Origin: Gnetum montanum
Lineage: Eukaryota; Streptophyta; Gnetopsida; Gnetales; Gnetaceae
NCBI GenBank assembly: GCA_015680685.1
Contig: MNCI01030329.1
Span: 1 to 64,000 of the forward strand
Length of the DNA: 64,000 nucleotides
Direction of reading: 5' to 3'
The notes under the pieces were generated by a model. It saw only the letters and a list, made by a program, of their open reading frames with translations. It did not search any database and had not been told where the DNA came from. Positions 1 to 12,208 of the stretch are shown here, piece by piece (the first letter of the stretch is position 1; every line of letters starts with the position of its first letter). A program made the position numbers and the translations under genes.

Positions 1-430
1 ATTACATATGGATGATTATGAATCTTTTGATGTAGTTAGGCTTAACGTTAGTAAATATTTCTTTCTTATCATTAATGATTATACTAGAATGTCATGACTA
101 ATGTGTATTGAGGAAAATTTTGGTGTATTTAAGCATTTTAAGGCATTTAAAAGTTTGGTTGAAATTAAAATAGAACTTAAAATTAAAGCTATTATGATTG
201 TCAATGGAGGTGAGTTCATCTCAAATGAATTTTATAAGCTATGTAGAAATTCAAGTATTAAGAGGTAGTTCTGATTAGCTAGAACACTTGAGTAGAATAA
301 TGTTATAGAGTAGAAAAATAGAACTATACTTGAGATAAATCAATCAACGAGGAGTGAGAAGAATGTTCCAAAGTATCTATGGAATGAGATAGTTATAATT
401 GTCATGTAGATCATCAATAGATATTTGGTA
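1..430 (+). pseudogene. copia integrase core (F), decayed
   Basis: The translation gives a copia integrase core. The first catalytic Asp sits in INDYTRMS. The second block reads VNGGEFISNEF, where the family has D-x-G-G-E-F, so the second Asp has become Asn. The third block reads NNVIE*KNRTI, corresponding to NGVVERKNRT, so the Glu is still present. These residues form the D,D,E metal-binding triad that joins element cDNA to host DNA. Several TAG/TGA stops interrupt the frame, so it is not functional. The N-terminal zinc-binding part lies before the window. Confidence 0.8.
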
Positions 431-878
431 AGAGTAGATAATGATAAGACTTCATATTAAATATGATATGATAAAATGGTTCATGTATAGTATTTTAGAA
501 TATTTTGTAGCAAGTGCTATATTAAGTGTTAATAGAATGTACACAAACTTGATAGTTAATGTAATGATGATTTTTTTGTTATGTATTCAAATCATTCCAA
601 GCTTATCAGTGTCTAAATTTAAAAACGTTAAAATTTTTTGAATCTCCTCAAGTTAAGATTGATGAATTATTAGAAGAAGCTAATAATATGGATAAGAAAG
701 GTATAAATGTAGATGAAGAAAAAAAATGATGATGACATTCCAACATTTAAACAAGCTGATGAGATTGAAGAAGAGTAGCTAGTTTTTGTTGATAAAGTAG
801 AAATAGAGCAAAAAGATACACTTAATGATGATCCAAGAAAGATAACATAGTAATTCATATCCATAATTGATACCTTGG
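431..878 (+). pseudogene. copia integrase-RT linker (F), decayed
   Basis: This stretch continues the copia reading after the integrase core. It is acidic, with runs of Glu/Asp/Lys around 660-790, typical of the poorly conserved copia linker. A fragment near 633-665 reads like the tail of the integrase C-terminal part. It stops at the left end of element A. The short open frames at 441-641 and 670-927 are chance frames in this linker. Confidence 0.45.
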
Positions 879-1758
879 TGATGAGCAGCAAGGTACCCCT
901 ATGCCCAACCATATGAATCATAAGCATTCATGCACAATCCAATCGAATTTTGTAGACCTTAAGTTCCCAAGTACGCAAGTTCCAAGATGTGAAAGCTAAC
1001 TGTGATAGTCATTGTCTTCTCAAGTACACTTGTGAAGCTTAATTATATGGTTAAGTATAATTGAGGTGCATGATTTTATTATTTTATAATTTATTCATCT
1101 ATGATTAACAAGAAGTTGAAACTCAACTTATAAATCAATTAAGCCTATCTAATTACTAATCAATAACTAACTATCCTAACATAAGTATATGGTCCCACTT
1201 TCTATGCACATCCTGAACACATGTAATGCTTTTGGATTACCAAACATTGCTGGGATTACTAAGAATCATATGCATGCTCGAAGTGGTCATACTTATGTGC
1301 TTAATTAACTTCTATTTAATCTAGCTAGCTTACTTTAGCTTAATTACTTGGTAGTATTAAATGAAGTTAAACAAAACATTAAATACATGAATAAAATATT
1401 TAAGCTAGCCAAGGTGCTACAAGGTTTGATTAGAAAACTTATCTTTATAATTGCACACACTGCCTTGCTCAGGTATAATAGTTCTTGAATAAATATCCAT
1501 ACACTCAATAACTCTTACTATAGGCACTTTGGAAAATATTCTAACTCTACGGACAAGAAACTATAAGAGCTTTGCTATGCTATGAAAAAAACTTATGCCC
1601 AAACCATGTGCCTAAGTGCTATATTTATAGGCTACCACACACTCTGCAATATCATATATTTGACATTGCATCTTGGAACCTAATATCACATATCCAATAT
1701 CAAGGCTCTAATATTAGATATATGATATCAGATCTAGGAAAAATATGGTTTCTCATAC
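879..1758 (-). repeat. A 3' LTR (left copy)
   Basis: It aligns with 10074-10940 over its whole length. It begins TGATGAGCAGCAAGGTACCC. The other end reads CTCATA, where the right copy has TTCATCA. TGATGA and TCATCA are a short terminal inverted repeat. For this - strand element it is the 3' LTR. Confidence 0.85.
1622..1629 (-). promoter_or_regulatory. TATA box in A 3' LTR
   Basis: TATAAATA read on the - strand lies at the same place in both A LTRs, followed downstream by sequence shared by the two copies. It fits the U3 promoter of the element. Confidence 0.5.
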
Positions 1759-3739
1759 CCTCATAATCGAATGAAAACTTTTCCTTAAGTAAAGAAAAAG
1801 AGAAACTAGTTCCTTACAAAATATTGGGAAGGTATGGGATTATTGAATGATATGCAAACTGACTTAGATGGAATAGACAGATTCTAAGTGCCCAAGTGTA
1901 TGGATTTATAATCTTTTACAAAATTAGGTGTTCATGATAATAGAATTGAACACCCTAAACAAAATCAGCATCCAACTCCTCTAGCAACTAAAGAGCAAGG
2001 AAGAAGATTCAATGATCATGAAAGGTCCTCATTGCATGGTGGTGCTGCTATCCTTTAGTGAAGACAATCTCACCTCTAGTCTACACTTTCCACTATAATC
2101 ACAACAAGATCACAAATTAGTGTGCAATGTGTAACATATAGCTTTTAGATAGATTGTCTCATTGGTAATTACACATGGCCAAGTTGTGATTATGATGGAT
2201 TGATTCCTTTAATTGTGTTAGTGGAAGACTAAAAAATAGGATAAAATGGGTAAGTGGTTCATTATTAAATTATAAAAAGTATAAATGCATGGAAATACTT
2301 GAAGTGGATTTAAGAATTCACAACAATAAAAAGAGTATTTCATTGAAAAATGTTGTGAAGATGCGCACAATTGAATGTCATTGATGGAGGTGCGCAAAAG
2401 GATTCCATTGTGAGAATGTCTAAGGATAAGGAACTTAACTAACCCAAGAAAAAGGTATTCAATTGGGTCCTCCCCAAAGTAGGCACATGTCCTTTATTAC
2501 TCTTGAATAAATTCAAACGGAGGAGTCCATGGGCCCCATGGATGATTAATGGTTATGGAAAGTTAAGTACAAAAACTTGGAAGAAACTACCTAAGAATTT
2601 TGACATGTCAAACTAAGATGTCGAACAAGAACATGAAACCAGTAGTGGGGTGAGACATGGAAAGCATAAATGGATGTGAAAGAGAGTGGAATGGACTTCT
2701 TGATTAATGTCACATAAAGTCTCTTGTGAATTTTATGGTTAAGTGACTTGATAGAATCCATCCTTAGTCTAGACTAAAACCAACCACATTTAGTGACTTT
2801 GCATCACCACTCTAAGACTAGTCCATCACCTTGAGATGTAAGAGGGCTCCCACGAAAAAACCACCATTCCTTATTTAAGAAGAAAAGAGAAGTAGGAAGT
2901 GAGAGAGGGCCTTCGTTAGAGGAAACCTTTAGGCATGGGTAACATGTCTTTCTAGTCTCACAATAACTACTTGTAGCCCATTTGTTTTGTCTAAAGGGTA
3001 TGAATTGAATTCCCATCATTTTTTTGTATGGAAACCACACTATGCAAAGACTTATTCAGCTTCTTGTTATTGGTCAACATGGAATAGTAAGAAATCCATG
3101 AAAACACACATGCATCCAAGTAAATAGAAAGACACATAGAGTATTGAGTCCCCTTGGAGTCACATCCTATTCAAACCTTTAAATCCTTTCCAAATTTAGA
3201 AACTACCGAGGTGACAAGTTTGTTAGAGTTTTATTAATGAATAAGGGATCTCATACTTCTAGAACAAGGAAAATCATAGAGTTTGTAGATGGGTAGATGT
3301 TGTGGACTTGCTGCCTATTTCATGAAAAAGAAACCATATCCTAGTGATCAATAACAAAATTTAAAGCTAGAATCTAGACATCAACAATTGAATAACCTGA
3401 TAGCACATGCCCACATCAAAAAAACCACACTATACCCAATTGGCAATAAAGCATGTTCTTATTATTAAAACACAATAAGAAACTCACATTCAAAATAAAG
3501 GAAAATATACAAAAAATTCAAAATATTTAAGAAAAATAAAATGTACTAATGATGTTATAAAATGAAAATTTTGAAAAATTAATAACACAAAAATAAAAAG
3601 GTGTAAGATAAAAAAATCTGTAAAACAAAAAGTTGTGAAAATCATAAGGTGTAAAACAAAAACATGTAAAAAAAAAGATGAAAAATTGAGGAGCTGCATA
3701 TATAGTTAGCATGGATGGTAATCTCCCCCATAACTAAGT
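1759..3739 (-). other. A 3' non-coding region between IN and 3' LTR
   Basis: Roughly 2 kb with no recognised domain. Athila elements may carry an env-like frame here, but neither strand gave a convincing membrane-protein reading. The frame at 2804-3040 (- strand) and the Phe-rich frames at 3490-3712 have no family resemblance. The bases next to the LTR read ATTATGAGGG on the - strand, a weak polypurine tract. Confidence 0.5.
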
Positions 3740-5030
3740 TGAAAGGAGGAGATCTGAAAGATTGAGCATGGTTGTCCATTTGATGAGGCATTTGTTGCAA
3801 TGGCTTGCTTAGGTTCGTGAAAAGGTTTGACTTGTTGTGTGTTGACTAGCTACTTCTTGCTTAGGCTCTCAGGTTTGTAGATTAAGATAGCCCTAGAAGA
3901 GAAATTTTCGTAAATGATATAAGATCCTTCTCAAAACATTTGAAACTTAGTTTATTGAGGTACATGTGTGGGATTCTAGTAGAGGACCTTATCTCCTGGT
4001 TGTAATTTGACTTTCCTAATTCTAAGGTCATGGAGCTTTTTCTTGAATGCCTTATGCAACTTGTTAGATGATAGGGCCACCAATAGATTTTTTTCTAGCA
4101 AGTTGAGATTCATTAATCTTTCTTTTTATGCTAGACTTAAGTCAAGGTTAATGTCATAGGCTATTAAAAGTGTACAGAGCTTAGATTGAATAGGAAGTGT
4201 TGGTAATTTTCCATACACTAGATCATAGGGAGAATAGCCTATAGGGAGTTTCCATGTTGAGAGGTAGGCCCAGAGGGCATCGTTGAATTTTGTGCTCTAG
4301 TCTCTCCTATATTTACTAATAGTTCTCATTAGGATATTTGTGATTTTCATATTTGTAACCTTAGCTTGACCATTGGATTGGGGGGTGGTAGGGCATTGTT
4401 AGTTTATGTTCAACCTCCAAGCATTACATGAGCTTCTAAAAGGTAGTGCCTGTAAAGTGGGTTCCATTGTCAAAACTTAATGCACATGCCACATCAAACT
4501 TGTTTATAACATTTTATTATACAAATCAAGTAGTAGTAGGAGATTTTATAGTTGGTAATAGTTGTTGCTTATGCCTATTTCATACAATAGTTAATAGCAA
4601 CTATGATATACACCTTTCTATTTGACATGGATGTTGGAATCTATGAAGTCAATGCCCCATATGTCAAAGCTATCTAGTGGTTGAATCCATTGTTGAGGTC
4701 TCTTCATTCAAGCAGTCATTCCACCATCTCGTTGGAAGCATTCACAAGAGTTGACAAATTGGTGAGAATCCTTGAAAATTGTTAGTTAATAATACCATAC
4801 CATTAGGATTTTAATGGTTATGTGTCTCCTAGCATAGTGGCCCCTACAAGGACCATCATGAGCATCTTTGAGAATGTGCAATTGATCAACATCAGGGAAA
4901 TACCAATGAACTAGGCCATTAGTGCACATCTTGTAGAGGTGTCTGTTGATCTCCATGAAGCATTTCACATGGTGAAGAAACTATTGGTTTTTTTGGTGGT
5001 CCAATACTTGTGGCATATCTTGAGTGAGAA
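3740..5030 (-). pseudogene. Integrase (A), decayed
   Basis: The zinc-binding N-terminus is readable at 4786-4968: HILKDAHDGPCRGHYARRHI matches the family pattern H-x-H-x-G-GH. It is followed by FDIWGIDFIDS, matching the first catalytic Asp block (D-x-W-G-I-D-F-x-G-P-F), and further on by weak matches to the Asp and Glu blocks. The C-terminal end near 3760-3900 resembles the family's GPF and LTD-type tail. Stops and frameshifts are frequent. Confidence 0.75.
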
Positions 5031-5059
5031 GACAGGTGAGAATGTTATCATACCAATTA

Positions 5060-6480
5060 GGCTTTGTAGATAATTATTTATTTATAGCTTTGATGAAGAG
5101 AAGTTCATCAGGAAATAGATTAGATAGTGGGCCTTCCACCTCTTTGCTATCCCATCAACAATAAGACAAATGGTCAGTGATCACATTCTCAATTCCCTTC
5201 TAATCTAGCATCGTAAGATCAAATTCTTATAAGATCAACAGCCATCATATGACATGAGGGCTAACCATTGGCCTATTCATGAGAAAGTGAATGGCACTAT
5301 GGTCCATGCACAAATACTTTGTATTGAAGCACATAGTGCCTAAACTTTTCTAGAGCAAACACCACTGGCATCAATTCCTTTTTTGTGTTGGTGTAGTTTA
5401 GTTATGCACACACAATGGTTTAACTTATGAAATGGATGTAATATGTACATTTCTTATCATCCAACTACATAAGCACAACTCACAATACATAATTTGATGC
5501 ATTCGTCATAACATGAAATGGTTTGGACTAGTTGGGTGCCTGTAGAATTGTAGTTTTTTTAAGTTTTTCCTTTAGCTATTGGAATGCTTTTTCACATTCC
5601 TTGGTCCAAACAAATGCAACATCTTTCTTTGTTAGCTCAAACAATAGTTTTGTGATCTTAGAGAAATTCTTTATGAATCACGGGTAGTAGCCAGTGTGTT
5701 CACAGAATAACCAAACATCTTTAATGGCTTCTGGTTAGTGAGTGATTCCTTGGATGATCCTTATCTTTTTGAGGTCAACCTCAATTCCTGCTTCTAAGAT
5801 TCTGTGCCCCAATACAATGTCCTCATGGACCACTAGATGGCTCTTTTCCAATTGAGTTACAAGTCTGTTTCCATACATCTTTTTAGTACTTGCTTAAGGT
5901 GGTCTAAGGCTTACTCGAATGTAGCACCATAAGTGGAAAAGTCATCCATAAATACTTCCACTTCGCTACCAATTTTCTACTAAAAGATGCTTAATACTAG
6001 GTGTTAGAATGTAGTAGGAGCATTACATAGACCAAAAGACATCTTGCGACATGGAAAGATCCCCTAGGGACTCGTGAATGTTATTTTGGCCTAGTCCTCT
6101 AGCATGATCTAGATTTGGTTATAGCCACTATAACCATCTAGAAAATTGTAATACTAATGCCTAGATATGGTTTCCAACACTTGATCAATGAAAAATAATG
6201 GAAAATTATCCTTGAATGTTTCCATATTCAATTGCCAAAAAATGATGCAGACTAGCCACTTACCAACTTTCTTTGGCATAATCATGAGTGAAATAACCCA
6301 CTTACTATTTGTAATGGGATAGATAAACCCCATCTTGAGGAGTTACTTGATTTCCTCTTTGATGATTTGCTTCAATTTGGGGTTCAATCACCTATGTGGC
6401 TACCTTTTAAGCTTCATGGCTGGGTTAGTGTAGATGTGATAATGACATATCCTAGGATCAATCCATGTGAGTTCAGGATA
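5060..6480 (-). pseudogene. Reverse transcriptase and RNase H (A), decayed
   Basis: On the - strand the RT starts near 6420 with IKEEIKQLLKMGFIYPI. It continues through the block with NMETFKDNFPL, FLDGYSGYNQIQI and the active-site motif VFMDDFSTYG near 5930-5960. RNase H follows; the family's Y-TDHAAL-x-YL appears as MDHSAIHFLM near 5285-5310, and the end reads VITDHLSYC. The order and sequence match Athila-type gypsy pol. The reading changes frame several times and stops at former Trp/Gln codons. Confidence 0.85.
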
Positions 6481-6899
6481 TAACCAAGCAAAGGCTATTG
6501 ATCATTTTTCAACCACATTCAATAACATTTGTTTCTATTCTAGAGCAAGATTTGCATTAATTATTACTAGCTTTGCATTTTTCAAGAATGCATATTCCAT
6601 GTTGGCAGGTAGAGTTTTTAACTCAAGGGGCTTTTGTTTAAAATTTTTAGAGATTTCCAACTCTTCCTAATAGGTATCATCATTTGGATTATTAGAGAGT
6701 TCGTGATGAACTTTCTCTAGTTCATCCATGCCTGTGACATAAGTGCATGTGAAGCTCTCAATAGGTTCCATGCATCTTGTGTTGCTTTCAAGGTTAGTGG
6801 TCAACCACTAGGTGCTCTCTTGTTTTTTGGTTGCTATGTGTAAACACCTTTGAATATCTACTTTAGGTGCATACTACCTGCATGCGAAAATAGATGCTC

Positions 6900-7330
6900 A
6901 TTTCATGGACCAAAGTATTTTCATGTAATTGTATTGATGTATGCAATGCATAAAACTCCTTTCTTCTCGATCTTTCTGAATGCATTTTCCTTAGATATCT
7001 CTAGGAAAAGATCTTTGATACCCATTGTTGTATAAATAGTGCTTAGCCATGTCCTTCCCATGATGATTGGGAAGTCCCCTTTATAGTTCTCACCCTTGAT
7101 TAAAAGGAAATTAGTAGGATAAGACCACCCATAGATAGTGGTCATAATGTCTTCCACTAGTCCCAATAGAAGAATAATGAACTGGTCTACCAATTCCAAT
7201 TGGATATTGCTCTTCTTAAGGGGTGGAAGGTTTTAGGTAGTATAAATCTCATGAAAAATCAAGTTCACATTGAGACTTGAATTAAGAAGAGCTTTACATG
7301 GTTCATTCCCAACAATATGTAAATAATTAA
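6900..7330 (-). pseudogene. Aspartic protease region (A)
   Basis: The 92-codon open stretch at 6921-7199 carries the C-terminal half of a gypsy protease. LLGLVEDIMTTIYGWSYPTN matches the family's G-x-L-x-DV-x-V pattern, and FPIIMGRTWLSTIYT matches the conserved ILGRPFL. The segment just upstream (7200-7330) reads as the remainder of the domain, but the catalytic D-S/T-G was not found clearly. The domain cuts the gag-pol polyprotein. Confidence 0.7.
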
Positions 7331-8199
7331 AAGCACTCTCAGCATCAACTAATTTCCTCGGAAGGTTGTTGACCCAAATCCAATTAGATATGACATGAGT
7401 GAGCATAACAATATGGATTCTAGGTAGTATTTGGTTTGAAGAGGACTTGAAGGAATTGGATGCAGAGAGAGATGGAGAAGTAGGGTTGCCAACTACATGT
7501 GTATGTGAGGGCTTAGGTGGACTATTAGGTTGAGAAAAAGGTCTTTTTTGTGATCTAGTATTTGAACCACTTGGTTGATGAACTAGTTATTGATTAATGA
7601 TCCTATAGTGTTGCGTCACTGCAGTTGGGCTAGGAGTTCATCCTACATAGATGGAGTAGGTAATAGCTATGTTGAGGATGGAGGAATAGGAGGAGGATAA
7701 GGATAAAAAGTGGTATTCCTCCTTGAATGTGGAAAATGAGTTCAATAATATTTGGAAGGGTAGTAGTAATATTAGAAAGTAGAAACATGATTCAAAGAGA
7801 CATGTGGAGACAGGGGTTGCTAAACATAATACCCATATGGATTAGGTTGTCTCTAATGGAATTTTTGCCTTGGTGGTGGTAGTGCCCATGATTGTGGTTG
7901 TTGCCAGTATTGATACTGCTTGTGTGGTTGTGATGGAGTTCCACTTATTTAATGCTATTGTTGCTGATGGAATTGCCTAGAATTGCCTTGAGGATAAGGT
8001 AATCTTCTAGGTGTTTACTCTTTTACTAGTCATGGATTTAGAGCATATGCCCTAGACTATTGTAAGTGTGACATGATGGGGCAACATCCCTTGGGATGTT
8101 CATATTGGAAGATGTCACACCCATCATCATCATTTCATTTAGTTTCTACAACTTTTCCTAATATAGCAATCTTTCCCTTATCCCTTTAATTGGCATGTT

Positions 8200-9912
8200 T
8201 AGATTTCTTTTTCCTCTTGTAATGATTATCACTACCTTATTCTTTGCACTCTTCCACAATTTTCATGACAAGTTTAAATATGCTATCCGTAAAGTTCCAT
8301 AATTGATCTACCTTAGCCAAAATTTCAGAGGTAAATTTTTAAATTAGCAAGGTCTTTCAGTTCACCACCTCATCAAGTAATGATTCTTCCACATTGTCAC
8401 AAAATCAAACCTCCCTCATGTAAATGGAAGGATCATGGTTGTATTTTTGTGCACTTTCACATTTCCTCAACTCTCTTTCTCCTTTTTCTATCTACTCAAT
8501 CAGCCTTTGGATTTAATGGGCTCTTAATTTTGACAATCACCCTTGAACATAGACCCCAATAGTTCTCCTCATTTCTGATAGAAGTCCATCTATGATATGG
8601 TGAAGTTGCTTCTATTGAGAATAACCATAGCTAGGACATTTGTGTAATAGAGAATAGTATTGGCCCATGGTGGCATCCAAGGTTTCATGTGTTTCTTGTT
8701 TCCATCCTTAAATCTACCTCCTCAAGATTGATACTCAAGAGTATGTTTGATATTTGTCATTGAATAGTTTAAGAATTTTACTCCACTATTTGATGGATTT
8801 CAATTCTAAGGACTAGTACTAGCTTTTTTCTTCTTTAATGAGTGTTCTCAAAAAACAACTTAAGCTTTTACTAGTCATTTTCTAAATTTTGCAAGGAACA
8901 AGCATGATGGAAAGTTTGAAGATGGTTTTGTGGATTTAAGTTATATCCCCCTTCAAACCTAGGGATATTATTCATGTCTAGCCTCTTGATCCGACTATCC
9001 TTTACATGCCTTGTAGAAATTCTCACTGTCTCTACAACGTTTAGCATACTGTGGGTAGCAAGCAAAGGCTCATCAAGGCCATGATTCTATTGCCTATGAT
9101 TCCCTTTGCTACCCCTTTGTTCATGGTAATGAGCTTCTCTTGAACACCAGAAACTTGGCTCTTAACTTGCCTAATGGTCTCTACAATAATCTTAGTCTTG
9201 TTGATCACCTCCATCATGATTGCACCCCAGTGGTTACATTCAAAGCTAGAAGAGGAAGAAGATGATGATGAAGGAGGACTAGCACCATCATGATGCTTAC
9301 CATTCCCTCTTTGGTGATTGAAGCCATGATCATGATCATGTTTCTTCTCCTCATCTTTGCCATGAATCTCCTCCTTGGATCCTCCTTTGTCATTGGATCC
9401 TTTCTTACTAGAACCAGGATTGTGGATCATGAACTATAGGTTTTGGTTTTGACCTTCTTCACCGAAGGTAAAGAGAGAGGTTTCTTTGAATGGAAAATCC
9501 CCAGAGAAGGGTTCTTCCCATATTTTTGGTATGTTAGGTATGAAAAATCATTAAACCACTTCCCTTTCATAGATTCATAGCATTACTCTAGCTGTTGATT
9601 CCATAGAGATTGTGAATTAGTAGGATGATAATCCTTGGCATTACTATCCTACATAACATACTTAGCATAAAGTCCCTAGAGGCCCAATTTCATAAGATTT
9701 TTTTGGAGCATCACAGGAACAAATCAATTAGTTGATAACATTATGTTTCCCTCCATGTCACACCATCATAGCTATTCATCTTGGTGCAGGACAAAGGTGA
9801 AATTGGATACATACCCCTCAAAATGAGCATATATCACTTTGTATTATTGGGGCACCTACTAATTTACTCTGTAAGACTTGAATAGAGAATCACTCTTGTG
9901 AGAAGAAGACAT
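8200..9912 (-). pseudogene. gag (A), decayed
   Basis: The start is placed at the ATG at 9910-9912 (MSSSHKSDS). The first 60 codons align with the gag start of element B: IYAHFEGYVSNFTF matches B's MYAHLNHHYIDFIF. A Lys/Asp/His-rich stretch and a run of nine Ser follow at 9041-9430. A frameshift near 9050 leads to IPRFEGGYNLNPQ, followed by LQTFH. Gag makes the particle shell that packages element RNA. The Lys/Asp/His tract is low complexity, so family assignment rests on position and on the match to B. Confidence 0.7.
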
Positions 9913-10054
9913 CTTGTATTAGAAAGTAAGAAATGTAGTGTGCTTCTTAAAATTTTTGTACTTATTTTAATGTATCATATGAATTTAGGTTTCATTCCAA
10001 TGATCTTAAATAATTTTTCACTAAGTCCTAGATAGCACACATAACAACTATAGG

Positions 10055-10072
10055 TCCCCAGCAATGGTGCTA
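10055..10072 (-). promoter_or_regulatory. A primer binding site (tRNA-Asp type)
   Basis: One base inside the 5' LTR, the - strand reads TAGCACCATTGCTGGGGA. It differs from the complement of the plant tRNA-Asp 3' end (TGGCGCCGTTGCCGGGGA) at four places, all G-to-A or C-to-T. That primer is the usual one for Athila elements and primes minus-strand DNA synthesis. Confidence 0.85.
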
Positions 10073-10073
10073 A

Positions 10074-10940
10074 TGATGAGTAGCAAGGTACCCCTACATC
10101 CAACCATATGAATCACAAGTGTTCATGTGTGATTTGGTCGAATTCCACAAATCTTAAGTTCCTAAGTACACAGGTTCCAGGATGTGAAAGCTAACCTTGA
10201 TAGTCATTGTCTTTTCAAATTTACCTATGGAGCTTAATTATATGGTTATGTATAATTGAGGTAGAATATTTTTATTATTTTATAATTTATTCATCTACAA
10301 TTAACAACAAGTTAAAACTCTATTTATAAATTAATTAAACTAATCTAATTGGTAATTAATAACTATCCTAACATAAGTATATAGTTCCACTTTTCATGCA
10401 CATCTTGAACACATATAATGCTATTGGATTACCAAATATTAAGCATTGCTGGGATTACCAAGCATCATATTCAAACTCAAAGCGATTGTACTTATGTGCT
10501 TAATTAACTACTATTAAATCTAGCTATCTTACTTTAGCTTAATTACTTAGTAGTATTAAATGAAGTTACACAAAACATTAAATGCATGAATAAAATATTT
10601 AAGCTAGCTAAGGTGCAGCAAGGTTTGATAAAAAATCTCATCTTTATTTCCGCACACACTACTATGTTTAGGTTCAACAGTATTCAAGTAAAGATCTATA
10701 CACTCCATGACTCCTCCTATGGGCACTTTGGAAAATATTCTAACTCTCCAAAAAAGAAACTACAAGAGCTCTGCTATGCTATGATAGAAAATTATGTCCA
10801 AATTGTGTTTCCAAGTGCTATATTTATAGGCCAACACATACATCGTGATATCGGATATCCAACATCGCATCTTGGGATTCAATGTCATGTATATGATATC
10901 AAGGATCTAATATTAGAGCCAGGAAAAATATGATTCATCA
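10074..10940 (-). repeat. A 5' LTR (right copy)
   Basis: It runs from TGATGAGTAGCAAGGTACCC to AATATGATTCATCA and aligns with 879-1758. It contains the - strand TATAAATA at 10821-10828. The open frame at 10586-10933 on the + strand is a chance frame inside the LTR. Confidence 0.88.
10821..10828 (-). promoter_or_regulatory. TATA box in A 5' LTR
   Basis: TATAAATA on the - strand, conserved in position in the left LTR (1622-1629). This would be the core promoter of the full-length element RNA. Confidence 0.55.
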
Positions 10941-11935
10941 CTCAAGACACCCCTTAGATAAATGATAAAAATAAGTGAAGCTAAAAAAATAGGCCATGAC
11001 ATTTTAGAATGCTTCCTTCCACTTTCCATTCCTCTAATAGTCAAAGAAGCTCTTGGGAATGAAGACTAGAGAAAGGTCATGGATGAAGAGATGAAGTAGA
11101 TTATAATGAATGAAACTTGGGAGCTTTTTCTATGATCGAAAGGAGCTAATGTTATTAGAATTAAGTGGATCTTTGTAAATAAGTTAAATGAGCATGATGA
11201 AGTCATTCGAAACAAGGTAAGATTAGTAGCTACAGGCTTTGCTCAAATTGAGGAACTAAACTATTAGGACGCCTTTGCTCTTGTTGTAAGATTAGAATCC
11301 ATTAGAATGCTTTTAGCATTCACAACATATTAGGGGTTCAAGGTTTACCAAAAGGATGTTAAATTATATTTTTTGAATGAAGAAATAAAGGAAAAGGTCT
11401 ATATTAAATAGCCAAAAGGAAATTTTAATGTTGACAAGCCAAATAATGTATACATGCTACATAAGGCTCTATACAACCTAAAAGAGGCCCCCATAATGTG
11501 GTACATAAATCTTGATTTCTATCTTGCAGAAAATGGATATATGAACACCCATTAGATAGTAGTCTTTATATTAAAAATGATAATGCAAAATTTAGTTACT
11601 TAGATCTATGTTGATGACATAATATCTAGAGGAACAAGCTCAATTTTAGATAAATAATTCATTGAAGCTATGAAATCAAAGTTTGAGATGTCTATGATAG
11701 GAGAGCTATCTAATTTTTAGGCCTACATATTCAATAGCTTAGGGACAGAACCTTCATTTTCCAAAAAAGAATGAACAATAGATGCTCAAAATTACATAAC
11801 TACTCTTATGAAAAGTGTATATTTTTGCAAGGATGAAGATGGGAAGAACATTTTTGCTACATTATATAGATTCATCATAGTAAGCTTACGTTATGCTATA
11901 GGTAACATATTAGATATAGCTTTTTTGGTAGGCCA
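10941..11935 (+). pseudogene. copia reverse transcriptase (F), decayed
   Basis: The frame resumes after element A with the canonical start of copia RT: KEALGNED followed by DEEMKQIIMNETWEL, then IKWIFVNKLNEH and NKVRLVATGFAQIE. The block around VYQKDVKLYFLNEEI corresponds to the family's VYQMDVKSAFLNG. The active-site motif reads IYVDDIIS near 11607-11630. The last recognised block is SLRYAIGNILDIAF (family SLRYLT-x-TRPDIAF). It has about ten stops and small shifts. RT copies element RNA into cDNA; this copy is dead. No RNase H part follows. Confidence 0.85.
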
Positions 11936-12072
11936 TTTTTTATTCTATAAGAGCTTATCCTTTTATTGAATTCTCTCTCTACCACATTAGCTCATAGAAT
12001 TGGATGTTGAAACCATTTTTTATTCTATAAGAGCTTATCCTTTTATTGAATTCTCTCTCTACCACATTAGCT
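11933..12072. repeat. Perfect 60-bp direct duplication, period 80
   Basis: A 60-bp segment at 11933-11992 is repeated without a visible mismatch at 12013-12072, with 20 bp between the copies. It starts CCATTTTTTATTCTATAAG and ends ACCACATTAGCT. Identity between the copies, in a region where other repeats differ by many transitions, marks it as recent, or as a local assembly duplication. Confidence 0.85.
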
Positions 12073-12208
12073 TTTGGAAAAAGCACTTTTTTAAAATTAG
12101 CATCTTTAGAATAATTTTTTTGGTTCTACAAAGATCACTCAAAATGATTCTTGCATTCCAGCTTTGTATACATAGGACTTGATGGAAACAAGATCAATTC
12201 ATCTTTAA
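12073..12208. other. Unassigned flank between F and element B
   Basis: No coding or repeat family is recognised. The last eight bases, ATCTTTAA at 12201-12208, resemble ATCTTTAT at 60319-60326 and may be the target duplication of element B. Confidence 0.4.

Larger units (their letters stand above)
879..10940 (-). mobile_element. A: Athila-like Ty3/gypsy element with two LTRs
   Basis: Two LTR copies (879-1758 and 10074-10940) flank a - strand gag, protease, RT, RNase H and integrase, in gypsy order. The primer site next to the right LTR resembles the complement of tRNA-Asp, which plant Athila elements use. Total length is 10.06 kb. The flanking five bases are CTTGG on the left and CTCAA on the right; the three differences are all transitions, so a target duplication is possible but not proven. 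The element splits copia fragment F. All coding parts carry stops and frameshifts. Confidence 0.88.
1..11992 (+). mobile_element. F: Ty1/copia retrotransposon fragment, interrupted by element A
   Basis: A decayed copia polyprotein reads on the + strand in two blocks separated by the insertion of element A at 879-10940. The left block carries the integrase core and the start of the linker to RT. The right block carries reverse transcriptase. Integrase before RT is the copia order. The left end lies outside the window, and no LTR of F was found. The right end is put where the RT reading fades, inside the 60-bp duplication beginning at 11933. Many stops lie at Gln/Trp positions. Confidence 0.8.

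Noticed and set aside
1759-3739. Env-like ORF downstream of integrase in A
   Set aside because: No open or near-open reading with signal peptide and membrane segment could be followed; Phe-rich frames at 3490-3712 are by-products of A-rich sequence.
10586-10933. 115-codon + strand open frame
   Set aside because: It lies inside the right LTR of A, and the left LTR copy has no equivalent frame.
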